64,000 nt of DNA from Agromyces larvae (GTDB lineage: Bacteria > Actinomycetota > Actinomycetes > Actinomycetales > Microbacteriaceae), in contig NZ_CP094528.1 of the NCBI RefSeq assembly GCF_022811705.1, positions 3,596,001 to 3,660,000 on the forward strand, read 5' to 3'. Position 1 is the first letter of the stretch; each line of letters opens with the position of its first letter. The position numbers and the translations under genes are program-made. The notes beneath the pieces were generated by a model, which did no database searches, had not been told where the DNA came from, and worked only from the letters and a program-made list of their open reading frames with translations. Below, one piece after another: positions 15,529 to 24,692 of this stretch.

Positions 15529-16998
15529 ATGAGCAACGAAGCCACCGAAACCGACGTCCTCGACCGAGTCGCCTCCGGCCTCTTCATCGACGGCGAGTGG
15601 GTCGACGCCGAGGGCGGGGGCACCCTCGAGGTGCGCGACCCCTCCACCGGCCGCATCATCAAGCAGATCGCGGATGCCACGCCCGCCGACGGCATCCGCG
15701 CCCTCGACGCCGCCGTCGCCGCGCAGGCGTCGTGGGCCGCGACCCCGCCCCGCGAGCGCGGCGAACTGCTGCGCCGCGCGTTCGACACCCTCATGGCGCG
15801 CAAAGAGGAGTTCGCGCTGCTCATGACGCTCGAAATGGGCAAGCCGCTCGCCGAGGCGCGCGGCGAGGTCGCCTACGGCGGCGAGTTCCTGCGCTGGTTC
15901 GGCGAGGAAGCGGTGCGCATCCACGGGAGGTACGGGCTCAACCCCGAGGGCACCGGGCGCATGATCGTCTCGCAGCGACCGGTCGGGCCGTGCTACTTCA
16001 TCACGCCGTGGAACTTCCCGCTCGCGATGGCGACGCGCAAGATCGCGCCCGCGCTCGCCGCCGGATGCACCGTCGTCGTCAAGCCCGCAGCCCTCACCCC
16101 GCTCACCACGATCGCGTTCGTGCAGCTGCTCGAGGAGGTCGGGCTGCCCAAGGGCGTCGTCAACGTGGTGACGACGTCGAAGTCGGGCGCCCTGTCGGGC
16201 CCGATCATCGCCGACCCGCGCCTGCGCAAGCTCAGCTTCACCGGGTCGACCGAGGTCGGCCGCACGCTCATGCAGCAGGCGGCGCAGGGGATTCTGCGCA
16301 CCAGCATGGAGCTCGGCGGCAACGCGCCGTTCGTCGTCTTCGAGGACGCCGACCTCGACAAGGCCGTCGAGGGCGCGATGGTCGCGAAGTTCCGCAACAT
16401 CGGGCAGGCGTGCACCGCCGCCAACCGGTTCATCGTGCACGAGTCGGTCGCGGACGAGTTCGCGCGCCGGGTCGCCGAGCGGGTGCGGTCGATGAAGGTC
16501 GGGCGCGGCACCGAGGAGGGGGTGCAGATCGGGCCGCTCATCGACGACGACGCGGTGGCCAAGGCCGAGGAGCTCGTCGCCGACGCGGTCTCGCGCGGAG
16601 CATCCGTCGCCGTCGGAGGCAACCGCGTCGAAAGCGAGGGCTCGTTCTACCAGCCGACCGTCGTCACCGGCGTCGTGCCCGGCAGCGAGATCCTGCGTCA
16701 GGAGATCTTCGGCCCCGTGCTCGCGATCACCACGTTCGCCGACGAGGACGACGCGGTGCGCATCGCGAACGACACCGAGTTCGGGCTGGTGTCGTACGTG
16801 TTCACGCAGGACCTCGCGCGCGGCCACCGCATGATCGACCGGCTCGACACCGGCATGATGGGCCTCAACGTCGGGGTGCTGTCGAACGCGGCGGCGCCGT
16901 TCGGCGGGGTGAAGCAGTCGGGCCTCGGCCGCGAGGGCGGGTTCGAGGGCATCCACGAGTTCCTCGACACGAAGTACACCCTGATCCCGGTCGACTGA
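15529..16998 (+). CDS. gabD: Succinate-semialdehyde dehydrogenase (NAD(P)+)
   Basis: Oxidises succinate semialdehyde to succinate, completing the GABA shunt after GabT. 489 aa. Aldehyde dehydrogenase landmarks: FITPWNFPLAM, FTGSTEVGRTLM (nucleotide loop), E261 in MELGGN, catalytic C295 in GQACTAANRF, and the C-terminal PFGGVKQSGLGREGG. The spacing E261-C295 is normal. The gene follows gabT by 128 bp on the same strand. A weak ribosome site (AACGGAAC) precedes ATG 15529. A second, different aldehyde dehydrogenase of this superfamily is cut by the right window edge. Confidence 0.92.
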   Translation: MSNEATETDVLDRVASGLFIDGEWVDAEGGGTLEVRDPSTGRIIKQIADATPADGIRALDAAVAAQASWAATPPRERGELLRRAFDTLMARKEEFALLMTLEMGKPLAEARGEVAYGGEFLRWFGEEAVRIHGRYGLNPEGTGRMIVSQRPVGPCYFITPWNFPLAMATRKIAPALAAGCTVVVKPAALTPLTTIAFVQLLEEVGLPKGVVNVVTTSKSGALSGPIIADPRLRKLSFTGSTEVGRTLMQQAAQGILRTSMELGGNAPFVVFEDADLDKAVEGAMVAKFRNIGQACTAANRFIVHESVADEFARRVAERVRSMKVGRGTEEGVQIGPLIDDDAVAKAEELVADAVSRGASVAVGGNRVESEGSFYQPTVVTGVVPGSEILRQEIFGPVLAITTFADEDDAVRIANDTEFGLVSYVFTQDLARGHRMIDRLDTGMMGLNVGVLSNAAAPFGGVKQSGLGREGGFEGIHEFLDTKYTLIPVD

Positions 16999-17000
16999 CC

Positions 17001-17045
17001 CCCCCGCCCGCCGCCCGCCGCCCGCCGCCCGCCGCGGCCCGCCGC
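17001..17045. repeat. CCGCCCG microrepeat
   Basis: About five tandem CCGCCCG heptamers follow the gabD stop codon. Simple-sequence slippage tract with no coding role. Confidence 0.8.
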
Positions 17046-17046
17046 G

Positions 17047-17148
17047 CCCCGGCTGTACGCAATTCAGGTTCGGAGGTGTGTCGCGGCGCATCCAGCCCGC
17101 ATTTCGCACGCGACACGCCCTCCCGACCTGAATTGCGTGCAGCCGGGG
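17047..17148. repeat. Palindromic element copy A (ACGCAATTCAGG ends)
   Basis: Inverted termini of 23 bp with one mismatch, 17047-17069 and 17126-17148 (core GTACGCAATTCAGGT and ACCTGAATTGCGTGC). Inside, GTGTGTCGCG (17078-17087) and CGCGACACGCC (17109-17119) form an inner inverted pair. The element lies between the stop of gabD and the start of the antiporter gene. No target-site duplication and no coding content are seen. Confidence 0.88.
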
Positions 17149-17206
17149 CTGGTCGGGCGCGGCGGGGCGGGTGGGGGTGGGGGTGAATCGAGCGGCTTCC
17201 GCCCCA

Positions 17207-17212
17207 TAGTCT
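17207..17212 (+). promoter_or_regulatory. -10 box of antiporter gene (TAGTCT)
   Basis: TAGTCT, 6 nt before the ATG at 17219. Confidence 0.5.
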
Positions 17213-17218
17213 GGGCGC

Positions 17219-18229
17219 ATGCCCGCCGTCGTCTGGCTCATCCTCGGCCTCGTCGCCCTGGTGTTCGGGGCCGAGTTGGTGGTCCGCGCGGGCGCGCGGC
17301 TCGCGCGACGGCTCGGGATCCCGCCCATCGTGGTGGGGCTCACCGTCGTGTCGATCGGCACGAGCCTGCCCGAGCTGGCGGTCGGCATCGACTCGGTGCG
17401 AGTCGGCGCCGGATCCCTCGCCATCGGCAACATCGCCGGTACCAACGTGGTGAACATCCTGCTCATCCTGGGGCTCTCGGCGGCGATCCGGTCGCTGTCG
17501 GTGGGGTTGCAGACGCTGCGGCTCGACCTGCCGATGATGGGCGGCGCCGCCCTGCTGCTGTACTTCTTCGCGGCCGACGGGGTGCTCGAGGTGTGGGAGG
17601 GCGCGCCGCTCGTGCTCTTCGCGATCGTCTACACGTTGCTGCTCATGCGCTGGACCCGCCGCGAGAGCGCCTTCGTCGTCGCCGAGTTCGCCGAGGAGTA
17701 TCCGGCCGAGGCCGAGGCCGAGGCCGGGGCGCCCGAGGCCGCGACGACCCGTACCGTGCACACCGTGCGCTCGACGATCATGCAGGCGATCGTGCTGCTC
17801 GCGGGCATCGGCGTGACCATCCTCGGCGCCGACTGGCTCGTCGACGGCGCGGTCGAGGTGGCGAGCGCGCTCGGCGTGTCCGATGCGCTCATCGGGCTCA
17901 CGATCGTCGCGATCGGCACGAGCGCGCCCGAACTGGCGACGACGATCATCTCGACGATCCGCGGCGAACGCGACATCGCCATCGGCAACCTGATCGGGTC
18001 GAGCATCTACAACCTGACCATCATCCTCGGCATCACGCTCCTCGTGGCGCCCGGCGCCGTGCCGATCGAGCCCGAACTCGTGCTCATCGACCTGCCGATC
18101 ATGGTGGCGGTGTCGTTCGCGTTGGCGCCGCTCATGCTGTCGGGCCGTCGGGTCTCGCGCGGCGAGGGCGTGTTCATGGTCGCGGCGTACGTGGCCTACC
18201 TGACGTTCCTCATCCTGAGTCGCGCCTGA
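17219..18229 (+). CDS. Calcium/sodium (cation/proton) antiporter, CaCA family
   Basis: Inner-membrane cation exchanger (336 aa) of the CaCA superfamily, YrbG-like. It shows the two inverted alpha repeats that bind the ion: GTSLPELAVGIDS with GNIAGTNVVNILLILG (from about residue 47), and GTSAPELATTIIS with GNLIGSSIYNLTIILG (from about residue 233). About ten membrane helices flank an acidic cytoplasmic loop (about 150-182: EFAEEYPAEAEAEAGAPEAA). The acidic residues of both repeats are present, so transport should be intact. Ca2+ is the usual ion, but Na+ or H+ coupling cannot be told from sequence. Confidence 0.9.
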   Translation: MPAVVWLILGLVALVFGAELVVRAGARLARRLGIPPIVVGLTVVSIGTSLPELAVGIDSVRVGAGSLAIGNIAGTNVVNILLILGLSAAIRSLSVGLQTLRLDLPMMGGAALLLYFFAADGVLEVWEGAPLVLFAIVYTLLLMRWTRRESAFVVAEFAEEYPAEAEAEAGAPEAATTRTVHTVRSTIMQAIVLLAGIGVTILGADWLVDGAVEVASALGVSDALIGLTIVAIGTSAPELATTIISTIRGERDIAIGNLIGSSIYNLTIILGITLLVAPGAVPIEPELVLIDLPIMVAVSFALAPLMLSGRRVSRGEGVFMVAAYVAYLTFLILSRA

Positions 18230-18260
18230 CGGGCGGCCCCGGCCGAACCGCCCGGCGCGG

Positions 18261-18623
18261 TCAGCGCGAGCGGGAGGCGCGGCGGGCGAGGCCCGCGATC
18301 CCGGCGATGAGCAGCAGCCCGCCGACCGCGACGAGCGCGGCGAGCAGCATGCCGGCGGGCGTCAGCGCGAACCACCATTCCGACACGTCGTCGCGCAGCG
18401 CGGGGTCGAGGACGATCCAGAGCGTGCCGGCGGCGATGCCGGCGAGCACGAGACCCCAGATGATCGCGCCCCAGCGCACGCGCGGTCGGGGCAGGGGCGC
18501 GGCGGGTGGGATGAGCTCGGTGACGGGGGTCTCCGCCCGGCTGTCTGCGCCGGATGTCCCGGGCTCCCAAGTGCCGTCGAGCACGGGGTCGAGCGGGGTC
18601 GTGGGTCGCGTGTCGTCGGTCAT
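18261..18623 (-). CDS. Hypothetical two-helix membrane protein
   Basis: A 120-aa protein: a Pro/Thr-rich N-terminal tail of about 45 residues, then two membrane helices (about 51-70 and 86-110) and a short basic C-terminus (RRASRSR). It follows the PspC-domain gene directly; only one base separates that TGA from this ATG, so the two are co-transcribed and likely act together in the membrane. Similar small proteins often accompany actinobacterial PspC genes. I know no function. Confidence 0.72.
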   Translation of the reverse strand: MTDDTRPTTPLDPVLDGTWEPGTSGADSRAETPVTELIPPAAPLPRPRVRWGAIIWGLVLAGIAAGTLWIVLDPALRDDVSEWWFALTPAGMLLAALVAVGGLLLIAGIAGLARRASRSR

Positions 18624-18624
18624 C

Positions 18625-20424
18625 TCAGTTCTCCTCGCCGTTCTGCGTGGCTCCCTCGCCGAGGGCGGTATCGGCCGGGAACTCGATCACCTCGATGCGG
18701 GTCGCACCCGCGCGGATCTCGAGCGTCGCGTCGGGAACACCCCGTTCGAGTCCCCTTCCGATTCCGCGGCTCCAGTTCGACATGCTGCCGACGCCGGCGG
18801 TGAGCTGGATTCCGCCCACCGGCTCCCAGGCGATCCCGTCGGCGCGCATGAGCGAGATCGAACACGACCCGCACTCGACCTCGAGCTGCAACCGAGTGCC
18901 GTCGCGCACCTCGACGTACACCGAACCGGCCCCCTGCAGCACGCGCATGGTCGGGGTGCCCGGCCCCGCGGCGACGCGTTCGTCGAGGGCGACGCGCACG
19001 TTGCCGACGGGCTGCAGAAGGGTCGTGGGCTCGAGCCGGCCCCCGACGCTGCCGAAGGCGAGTTGGCTCGTGCGCGGCACAGCCGCCGACCCGAGCGTGC
19101 CGATGAGCAGCACGATCGTCACGAACGCGAGGAACCCGCTGCGCCGGCGCAGCGCCCCGGCGAGCACCATCGAGAGTGCGCACACGATGGTCGCCACGGC
19201 GAGCCCGACGGGTGCGGCGTATGCCGACTGCGATCCTCCGCCGAGGGCGTACGCCGAGGCGATGCCGCCGGCCACGAGCGCGGCCCCGAGGGTCGTGATC
19301 ACGTACGCGAAACTCGTGCGGGGGCGGGTCAGCCGGCGGATGCGCCGCGCCTCTTCGGCCTGCGCCTGGAACGCGGCGGCCCTCGCTCGGTTCTCGGCGG
19401 CGACCTGGGCGCGGGCGGCCCGGTTCGCGGCGGCCTGGTCCTGCTTCCAGCGGTCGTGCTCGACGCGCCACGCGTCGTATTGCGCGCGCCACGCGTCGTA
19501 GTCGTCGGCGCCGGCCGGGCGCGCGGGCGCCCGGGGTTCGCCGGGTGCCGGAGCTTCGCCGGGTGCCGGAGCTTCGCCGGGTGTCGGAGGCTCGCCGGTC
19601 GGCGAGCCCGGTGCGGATGCTCCGCCCGGAGCCGGCACGGCGGCGTCGGCGAGCGCGGCGGCGGCCGGTGCGGTCGTGGCGGGATCCGTGGCATCCGTGG
19701 CATCCGCGGCGTCCGCCGCAGACGGAGCATCCGTGGCATCCGCCGCGGACGGAGCATCCGTGGCATCCGAACCCGGCGCAGCCGCAGCCGCCGCCGGCCC
19801 GCCCGCCCGCCCGGTCGCCTCGTACGCCGCGAACGCGGCCTGGGGGCCGGTCTCGCCCTCGGGGCCGGCGGCCGCGCGTCGCACCAGCCAGACCACGAGC
19901 GCGACGATGCCGCCGACGAGCAGCAGCGTCCACAGCACGGGCAGCAGGTTGATGCCGAGCGGGTTGAACCACGGGCCCGTCCAGAAGTCGCCGGCCCACA
20001 CCGCGCCGAACACGCCCTGCACGAACGACGGCACCCCGAACGCGAACGGGGCGAGCCCCACCAGGAGGAACAGCGCGATGCCCACGATCGCGCCGTCGAA
20101 CGCTCCGCGCAGCAGCCGCTCGAGGTGGATGCGCCCCTGCAGGTCGGGCAGCAGCAGCCACGCCGCGCCGTAGGCGAGGAACGCGAGGGGGGCGAACAGC
20201 GCGAACACCACGAGCACGCCGCGCACCAGGATGGGGTCGATGCCGAGCCGCGCGCCGATGCCGGCGCAGACGCCGCCGATCCAGCCCGGAGTGCGCGGGA
20301 CGCCCAGCGAGCGCAGCCAGCCGAAGAAGCCGGGAGCCGTCGGCGCCGCGTCGGGCGAGCCGGTCGCGCCCGGGGTACCCGCCGCGGGTCCGTCGGTCTC
20401 GGGAGGGGTCGAGGTCGATGCCAT
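18625..20424 (-). CDS. PspC-domain membrane protein
   Basis: Envelope-stress type membrane protein (599 aa). A PspC domain lies at about residues 33-95 (GWLRSLGVPRTPGWIGGVCA, GIGARLGIDPILVR), with two further helices before residue 190. A long Ala/Asp/Pro linker (about 195-310) contains PSAADATDAPSAADA and GEAPAPGEAPAPGE microrepeats, followed by a coiled-coil stretch rich in Trp, Tyr and Ala (DAWRAQYDAWRVEHDRWKQ). Four more helices precede a C-terminal region (about 440-599) that should face outward and resembles beta-rich adhesin-like domains in PspC proteins. Divergent from a PspC-like histidine kinase and probably a partner of it. Confidence 0.85.
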   Translation of the reverse strand: MASTSTPPETDGPAAGTPGATGSPDAAPTAPGFFGWLRSLGVPRTPGWIGGVCAGIGARLGIDPILVRGVLVVFALFAPLAFLAYGAAWLLLPDLQGRIHLERLLRGAFDGAIVGIALFLLVGLAPFAFGVPSFVQGVFGAVWAGDFWTGPWFNPLGINLLPVLWTLLLVGGIVALVVWLVRRAAAGPEGETGPQAAFAAYEATGRAGGPAAAAAAPGSDATDAPSAADATDAPSAADAADATDATDPATTAPAAAALADAAVPAPGGASAPGSPTGEPPTPGEAPAPGEAPAPGEPRAPARPAGADDYDAWRAQYDAWRVEHDRWKQDQAAANRAARAQVAAENRARAAAFQAQAEEARRIRRLTRPRTSFAYVITTLGAALVAGGIASAYALGGGSQSAYAAPVGLAVATIVCALSMVLAGALRRRSGFLAFVTIVLLIGTLGSAAVPRTSQLAFGSVGGRLEPTTLLQPVGNVRVALDERVAAGPGTPTMRVLQGAGSVYVEVRDGTRLQLEVECGSCSISLMRADGIAWEPVGGIQLTAGVGSMSNWSRGIGRGLERGVPDATLEIRAGATRIEVIEFPADTALGEGATQNGEEN

Positions 20425-20538
20425 GCTCCGATCGTCGCGCACGCGGCATCCGTCGGGCCATCCGGAACCTCCCTGACCCGACCCTGAAACCCGACCCCGA
20501 TCGGTGCCGCCGACCCGGCCGTCTGCTTGGATCGGAGC

Positions 20539-21741
20539 ATGACCCAAGCTCCGCCCGCCCGGCGTGCTCCGGCGCTCGTGCGCCGCCGCGCGTGCCTGGT
20601 CTCGGGCGTGGCCGGCGGCCTCGCCGACCATCTCGGCTGGCCCGTGATGCTGGTGCGCGCCGTCTTCGTCGCGACCGCGCTGCTGGGCGGCGCGGGCGCG
20701 CTGCTGTACGCGTGGCTGTGGGCGTTCACACCCTGGGCGGATGCCTCGGGGCCCGACGATCCCGTGCGCCGCCGCGCGCCCGTGGCGGTGCTGCTCACCG
20801 TCGGGGCGGTGCTGGCCGCCCTCGTCGCGATCGTGCTGAGCCAGCAGCCGTACTCGCCGTGGTCGGTGCCCGGCGCGCCGCCCTGGCTCGCGCCCGTCGT
20901 GCTCGCGGTACTGCTCGCGCTCGCCGCCGCCGCCTGGGTCGGCTTCATCGACCGCCCCGACCCCGAACGCGGCCGTCGCACCGAGACGATCGTGCGCGTG
21001 GTGCTCACGGTCGCGCTCGGCGCGCTCGCGGTCGCACTGCTGCTCGGACAGGCGCTGCGCTGGTGGCCGTACATCGCGGTGCCTGCGGCACTCGGCGTGC
21101 TCATCGGCATCGGCCTCGTCTACGCGCCGGGGCTCGTGCGCGTGTGGCGCGACTTGAACGACGAGCGCGTGCGCCGCATCCGCGACGAACAGCGCAGCGC
21201 GATGGCCGCGCACCTGCACGACTCGGTGCTGCAGACCCTCGCGCTCATCCAGAACCGGGCGGGCGCGTCGAGCGAGGCCGGGCGGCTCGCCCGCGCGCAG
21301 GAGCGCGAGCTGCGCAGCTGGCTGTTCGAAGGGGAGGCGCCCGCCGACAGCGACCTCGCCACCGACCTGCGCGACTACGCCGCCGCGCTCGAGCTCGACT
21401 ACCCCGTGCGCATCGAGGTGGTCGCCGTCGGCATGAGCGACGAGCGCGCGAGCGGCGAGCTCGCCGCGGCCGCGCGCGAGGCGATGCTGAACGCCGCCCG
21501 TCACGCGGGCGGCGACGTGTCGGTGTATCTCGAGGGAACGCCCGCCGCGGTCGACGTGTACGTGCGCGACCGCGGGCCCGGCTTCGATGCCGGCGCGGTG
21601 CCCGACGACCGGCTCGGCGTGCGCGAGTCGATCATCGGGCGGATGCGCCGTGCCGGCGGTCGCGCGGTCGTGAAGCCCGGGGCCGGGGGCGTGGGCACCG
21701 AGGTGCACCTGCGATTCGAGACGGAGTCCACCCGTGCCTGA
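20539..21741 (+). CDS. Sensor histidine kinase with PspC-like N-terminus
   Basis: Membrane sensor kinase (400 aa) of the NarL-partner (HisKA_3) class. The N-terminus RRACLVSGVAGGLADHLGWP is a PspC domain; further helices lie at about residues 80-105, 112-130, 150-170 and 176-196. Phosphoacceptor H227 lies in HLHDSVLQTLALIQ, and the ATPase domain shows AAREAMLNAARHA (N box) and DRGPGFDAGAVPDDRLGVRES (G1 region). ATG 20539 is 6 nt after TTGGAT; a TTG at 20527 in frame is the alternative. The next gene overlaps by 8 nt, making a kinase-regulator pair. Confidence 0.88.
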   Translation: MTQAPPARRAPALVRRRACLVSGVAGGLADHLGWPVMLVRAVFVATALLGGAGALLYAWLWAFTPWADASGPDDPVRRRAPVAVLLTVGAVLAALVAIVLSQQPYSPWSVPGAPPWLAPVVLAVLLALAAAAWVGFIDRPDPERGRRTETIVRVVLTVALGALAVALLLGQALRWWPYIAVPAALGVLIGIGLVYAPGLVRVWRDLNDERVRRIRDEQRSAMAAHLHDSVLQTLALIQNRAGASSEAGRLARAQERELRSWLFEGEAPADSDLATDLRDYAAALELDYPVRIEVVAVGMSDERASGELAAAAREAMLNAARHAGGDVSVYLEGTPAAVDVYVRDRGPGFDAGAVPDDRLGVRESIIGRMRRAGGRAVVKPGAGGVGTEVHLRFETESTRA

Positions 21742-22411
21742 GCCGACCCCCGAACCCCTGCGCGTCGTGGTCGTCGACGACCACTCCATCTTCCGGTCGG
21801 GTCTGCGCGCCGACCTCGACCCGACGATCAGCGTCGTCGGCGAGGCATCCGATGTGCCCTCTGCGGTCGCCGTGGTCGCCGAAACCCGGCCCGATGTCGT
21901 GCTGCTCGACGTGCACCTGCCCGGCGGCACCGACGCGACCGCGTCGGGCGGTGCGGAGGTGCTGCACCGGGTCGCGGCGGCGGTGCCCGACACGAGGTTC
22001 CTGGCGCTCAGCGTGTCGGACTCGGCCGAGGACGTCGTCGGCGTGATCCGCGCCGGTGCGCGCGGCTACCTCACCAAGGGCGCATCGGCCGACGAGGTGA
22101 GCCGCGCGGTGCACGCCGTCGCGGGCGGCGACGCGGTGTTCTCGCCGCGGTTGGCCGGATTCGTGCTCGACGCGTTCGGTGCGGCCGTCGGCGAGATCGC
22201 CGCGGCCGACGACGAGCTCGACCGGCTCTCGGCACGCGAGCAGGAGGTGATGCGGCTCATCGCCCGCGGGTACGCCTACAAGGAGGTCGCGGCGACGCTG
22301 TTCATCTCGGCGAAGACGGTGGAGTCGCACGTGTCATCCGTGCTGCGCAAGCTGCAGCTCTCGAGCCGGCACGAGCTCACCGCGTGGGCGACCGCGCGGC
22401 GGCTGCTGTAG
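21734..22411 (+). CDS. Two-component response regulator, NarL/LuxR family
   Basis: DNA-binding response regulator (225 aa) paired with the PspC-type kinase. Receiver domain about residues 10-125 with phosphoacceptor D59 in VVLLDVHLPGG, the acidic pair DD in VVDDHSIF, and Lys in YLTKGASADE. The C-terminal LuxR helix-turn-helix spans about 158-220 (LSAREQEVMRLIARGYAYKE, FISAKTVESHVSSVLRKL). The GTG start overlaps the kinase gene by 8 nt. The likely regulon is the divergent PspC operon, by position. Confidence 0.9.
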   Translation: MPEPTPEPLRVVVVDDHSIFRSGLRADLDPTISVVGEASDVPSAVAVVAETRPDVVLLDVHLPGGTDATASGGAEVLHRVAAAVPDTRFLALSVSDSAEDVVGVIRAGARGYLTKGASADEVSRAVHAVAGGDAVFSPRLAGFVLDAFGAAVGEIAAADDELDRLSAREQEVMRLIARGYAYKEVAATLFISAKTVESHVSSVLRKLQLSSRHELTAWATARRLL

Positions 22412-22509
22412 CGGCGCGCGCCCGACAGTTCGGGGCGGGCGTCGTCGCGGACTCGGGAATCGAGGCCGGCCCGACCACGGGCGAGCGGGCGGGGCATCCG
22501 GCCGTTCCG

Positions 22510-22515
22510 TAGACT
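22510..22515 (+). promoter_or_regulatory. -10 box of hadA-like gene (TAGACT)
   Basis: TAGACT, 7 nt before the ATG at 22523. Confidence 0.55.
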
Positions 22516-22522
22516 TGCCCGC

Positions 22523-22969
22523 ATGCCAGTGAACCCCGAGCTGCAGGGGCGCGCCCTGCCCCCGAGCGAGCCGTACCTCGTCGGCCGCGAGAAGGTGCGC
22601 GAGTTCGCGCGGGCCGTGTTCGCGACGAACCCGATCCACCTCGACGTCGCCGCTGCGCAGGCCGCGGGCTACGCCGACGTGGTCGCGCCGACGACGTTCG
22701 CCGTCGTGCTGCAGGCGCTCGCGCTCGACGAACTGCTGGCCCAGCCCGACACCGGCATCGACTTCTCGCGCGTCGTGCACGGCGACCAGCGATTCACGTC
22801 CACCCGGCCGATCGTCGCGGGCGACGAGCTCACCGCACAGCTCACGGTCACGAGCGTGAAGACGCTCGGCGCCCACTCGATGGTGTCGGCCGCGACCGCG
22901 ATCGCCGATGCGGCCGGCGAGCACGTCGTCACCGCGATCTCCACCCTCGTCGTGCGAGGAGACGACTGA
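22523..22969 (+). CDS. MaoC-type dehydratase, HadA/FAS1-like subunit
   Basis: 148-aa HotDog-fold protein resembling the non-catalytic partner of a heteromeric (3R)-hydroxyacyl-ACP dehydratase (HadA in mycobacteria). Features: REKVREFARAVFATNPIHLD, the hot-dog helix with the strand HGDQRFTSTRPIVAGDELTA, and VTAISTLVVRG at the end. The next gene starts at its stop codon (ATGA-type junction at 22969), so the two subunits are made together. Actinobacteria use this pair in fatty acid elongation. Confidence 0.83.
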   Translation: MPVNPELQGRALPPSEPYLVGREKVREFARAVFATNPIHLDVAAAQAAGYADVVAPTTFAVVLQALALDELLAQPDTGIDFSRVVHGDQRFTSTRPIVAGDELTAQLTVTSVKTLGAHSMVSAATAIADAAGEHVVTAISTLVVRGDD

Positions 22970-23403
22970 TGCCGACCCCGCAGATCCCCGACTTCGACGC
23001 CCTCGCCGTCGGCGACATCGTCGCCGAGGAGTCCTTCCCGCTGACCCGCGACTCGCTCGTGCGGTATGCGGGGGCGTCCGGCGACTTCAACCCCATCCAC
23101 TACCGCGACGACATCGCGAAGGCCGTCGGCCTGCCGGGCGTGCTCGCGCACGGCATGCTCACCATGGGCTTCGCGGTGCAGCCGGTCGTCGACTGGGTAG
23201 GCGACCCGGGCCGGATCCGCGACTACCAGACCCGGTTCACCCGGCCGGTGGTCGTCGACCCCGAGGTCGGTGCGGTCGTGGCCGTCGTCGCGAAGGTCGG
23301 CCGGCTCGACGCCGACGTCCGCACTGCGCGCATCGACCTCACCGTGAAGGTCGGCGAGGAGACGGTGCTCGGCAAGGCCCAGGTCGTGGTGGGCCTCGGC
23401 TGA
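22969..23403 (+). CDS. MaoC-type (3R)-hydroxyacyl-ACP dehydratase, HadB-like subunit
   Basis: Catalytic HotDog subunit (144 aa). The hydratase 2 motif is clear: YAGASGDFNPIHYRDD gives the catalytic Asp and His, and LAHGMLTMGFA the following helix. It dehydrates (3R)-hydroxyacyl thioesters together with the upstream subunit. Start codon overlaps the previous stop by one base and its own stop is 1 nt before murB, so hadA-like, hadB-like and murB form one transcript. Confidence 0.86.
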   Translation: MPTPQIPDFDALAVGDIVAEESFPLTRDSLVRYAGASGDFNPIHYRDDIAKAVGLPGVLAHGMLTMGFAVQPVVDWVGDPGRIRDYQTRFTRPVVVDPEVGAVVAVVAKVGRLDADVRTARIDLTVKVGEETVLGKAQVVVGLG

Positions 23404-23404
23404 C

Positions 23405-24625
23405 ATGAGCGACGCCCCACGCTTCAGCGAGCTCACGACGCTGCGGATCGGCGGCCCGATCGCGCGGCTCTCGACGGCGACCACCCAGCGCGACCTCGTC
23501 GACCTCGCGGTCGACGCGTGGGAGTCGGGCGAGCCGTGGATGGCGCTCGGCGGCGGGTCGAACCTGCTCGTCGGCGACGAGGGCTTCGAGGGTACGGTGA
23601 TCCGGGTCGCGACGCGCGGCATCGAAGTGCTTCCGGATGCCTCGCCCGGCGGGCTCGCCGCGACGGATGACTCGGTGCACCGCGTGCGCATCCGGGTGCA
23701 GGCGGGCGAGACGTGGGACGACCTCGTCGCGTGGACGGTCGAGCAGGGGTACTCGGGCATCGAGGCGCTGAGCGGCATCCCGGGGTCGGTCGGCGCCGCG
23801 CCGGTGCAGAACATCGGCGCGTACGGGCAGGAGCTGTCGTCGACGCTCGTGGCGATCGAGTTCCTCGACGAGGGCGCGTCGACGCCTCGGCGGATGACCG
23901 CCGACGAGCTCGAGCTCGGCTACCGCACCTCGGTGCTGAAGCAGGGCCTCGCGGGCGTCGTGGTGTCGGTCGAGCTCGACCTGCACGACACCGCGGCCGA
24001 GCGCGCGGTGCTCGGCGAGGCGATCGGCGCACCCGTCGCGTACGCGCAGCTCGCGGGCGCGCTCGGGGTGCAGCTGGGCGACCGGGTGCCGCTCGCCCGG
24101 GTGCGCGAGGCGGTGCTCGCGCTGCGCGCCTCGAAGGGCATGGTGCTCGACCCCGACGACCCCGACTCGGTGAGCGCCGGCTCGTTCTTCACGAACCCGA
24201 TCGTCACCGAGCGGTTCGCGCGCACGCTGCCCGCCGACGCGCCGCGCTGGTACCTCGAGCCCGACGAGCCCGACGAGGTGACCCCGTTGTCCGAGCTCGC
24301 CAGCGGATCCCCGCTCGACGCGTTCCTCGCGCACCAGGCCTCGCTCGAGGCATCCGCCGTATCCGAGCCGGACGCCGCGCCGGCCGAAACCCTCGTGAAA
24401 CTGTCGGCCGCCTGGCTGATCGAGCACGCCGGGATCCGCCGCGGGTTCGCGCTGCCGGGCTCGCGGGCCGCGATCTCGTCGAAGCACACGCTCGCGCTCA
24501 CGAATCGCGGCGGGGCGACGGCTGAGGAGCTCGCCCAGCTCGCGCGGTTCGTGCAGGGTCGCGTGCAGTCCGAGTTCGGCCTGCTGCTGCGTCCCGAGCC
24601 GATGCTCGTCGGCGTCGAGCTGTAG
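23405..24625 (+). CDS. murB: UDP-N-acetylmuramate dehydrogenase
   Basis: Reduces UDP-GlcNAc-enolpyruvate to UDP-MurNAc with NADPH and FAD, in peptidoglycan synthesis. 406 aa, typical for the longer actinobacterial type. FAD-binding: LGGGSNLLVGDEGF, LSGIPGSVGAAPVQNIGAYG; catalytic Ser in GSFFTNPIV; C-terminal SAAWLIEHAGIRRGF and SSKHTLALTNRGGATAEEL. An acidic stretch between about 280 and 325 is a lineage-specific loop. It is the last gene of the dehydratase operon and ends at a hairpin (24640-24658). Confidence 0.95.
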   Translation: MSDAPRFSELTTLRIGGPIARLSTATTQRDLVDLAVDAWESGEPWMALGGGSNLLVGDEGFEGTVIRVATRGIEVLPDASPGGLAATDDSVHRVRIRVQAGETWDDLVAWTVEQGYSGIEALSGIPGSVGAAPVQNIGAYGQELSSTLVAIEFLDEGASTPRRMTADELELGYRTSVLKQGLAGVVVSVELDLHDTAAERAVLGEAIGAPVAYAQLAGALGVQLGDRVPLARVREAVLALRASKGMVLDPDDPDSVSAGSFFTNPIVTERFARTLPADAPRWYLEPDEPDEVTPLSELASGSPLDAFLAHQASLEASAVSEPDAAPAETLVKLSAAWLIEHAGIRRGFALPGSRAAISSKHTLALTNRGGATAEELAQLARFVQGRVQSEFGLLLRPEPMLVGVEL

Positions 24626-24639
24626 TTCCGCGTCGCGCA

Positions 24640-24658
24640 CGGCGCGGTCACCGCGCCG
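24640..24658. terminator. Hairpin between convergent murB and ABC ATPase genes
   Basis: CGGCGCGGTCACCGCGCCG is a perfect palindrome around one central base. It could end transcription from both sides, although there is no T tract. Confidence 0.4.
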
Positions 24659-24692
24659 GACTCGGGCGGAGTGCTGAGCACGGCGTGCCGGG

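Noticed and set aside
17047..17148. Element A as terminator of gabD
   Set aside because: Same element is found in lysE coding sequence and in other contexts, so it is a repeat first; a secondary role in termination is possible.
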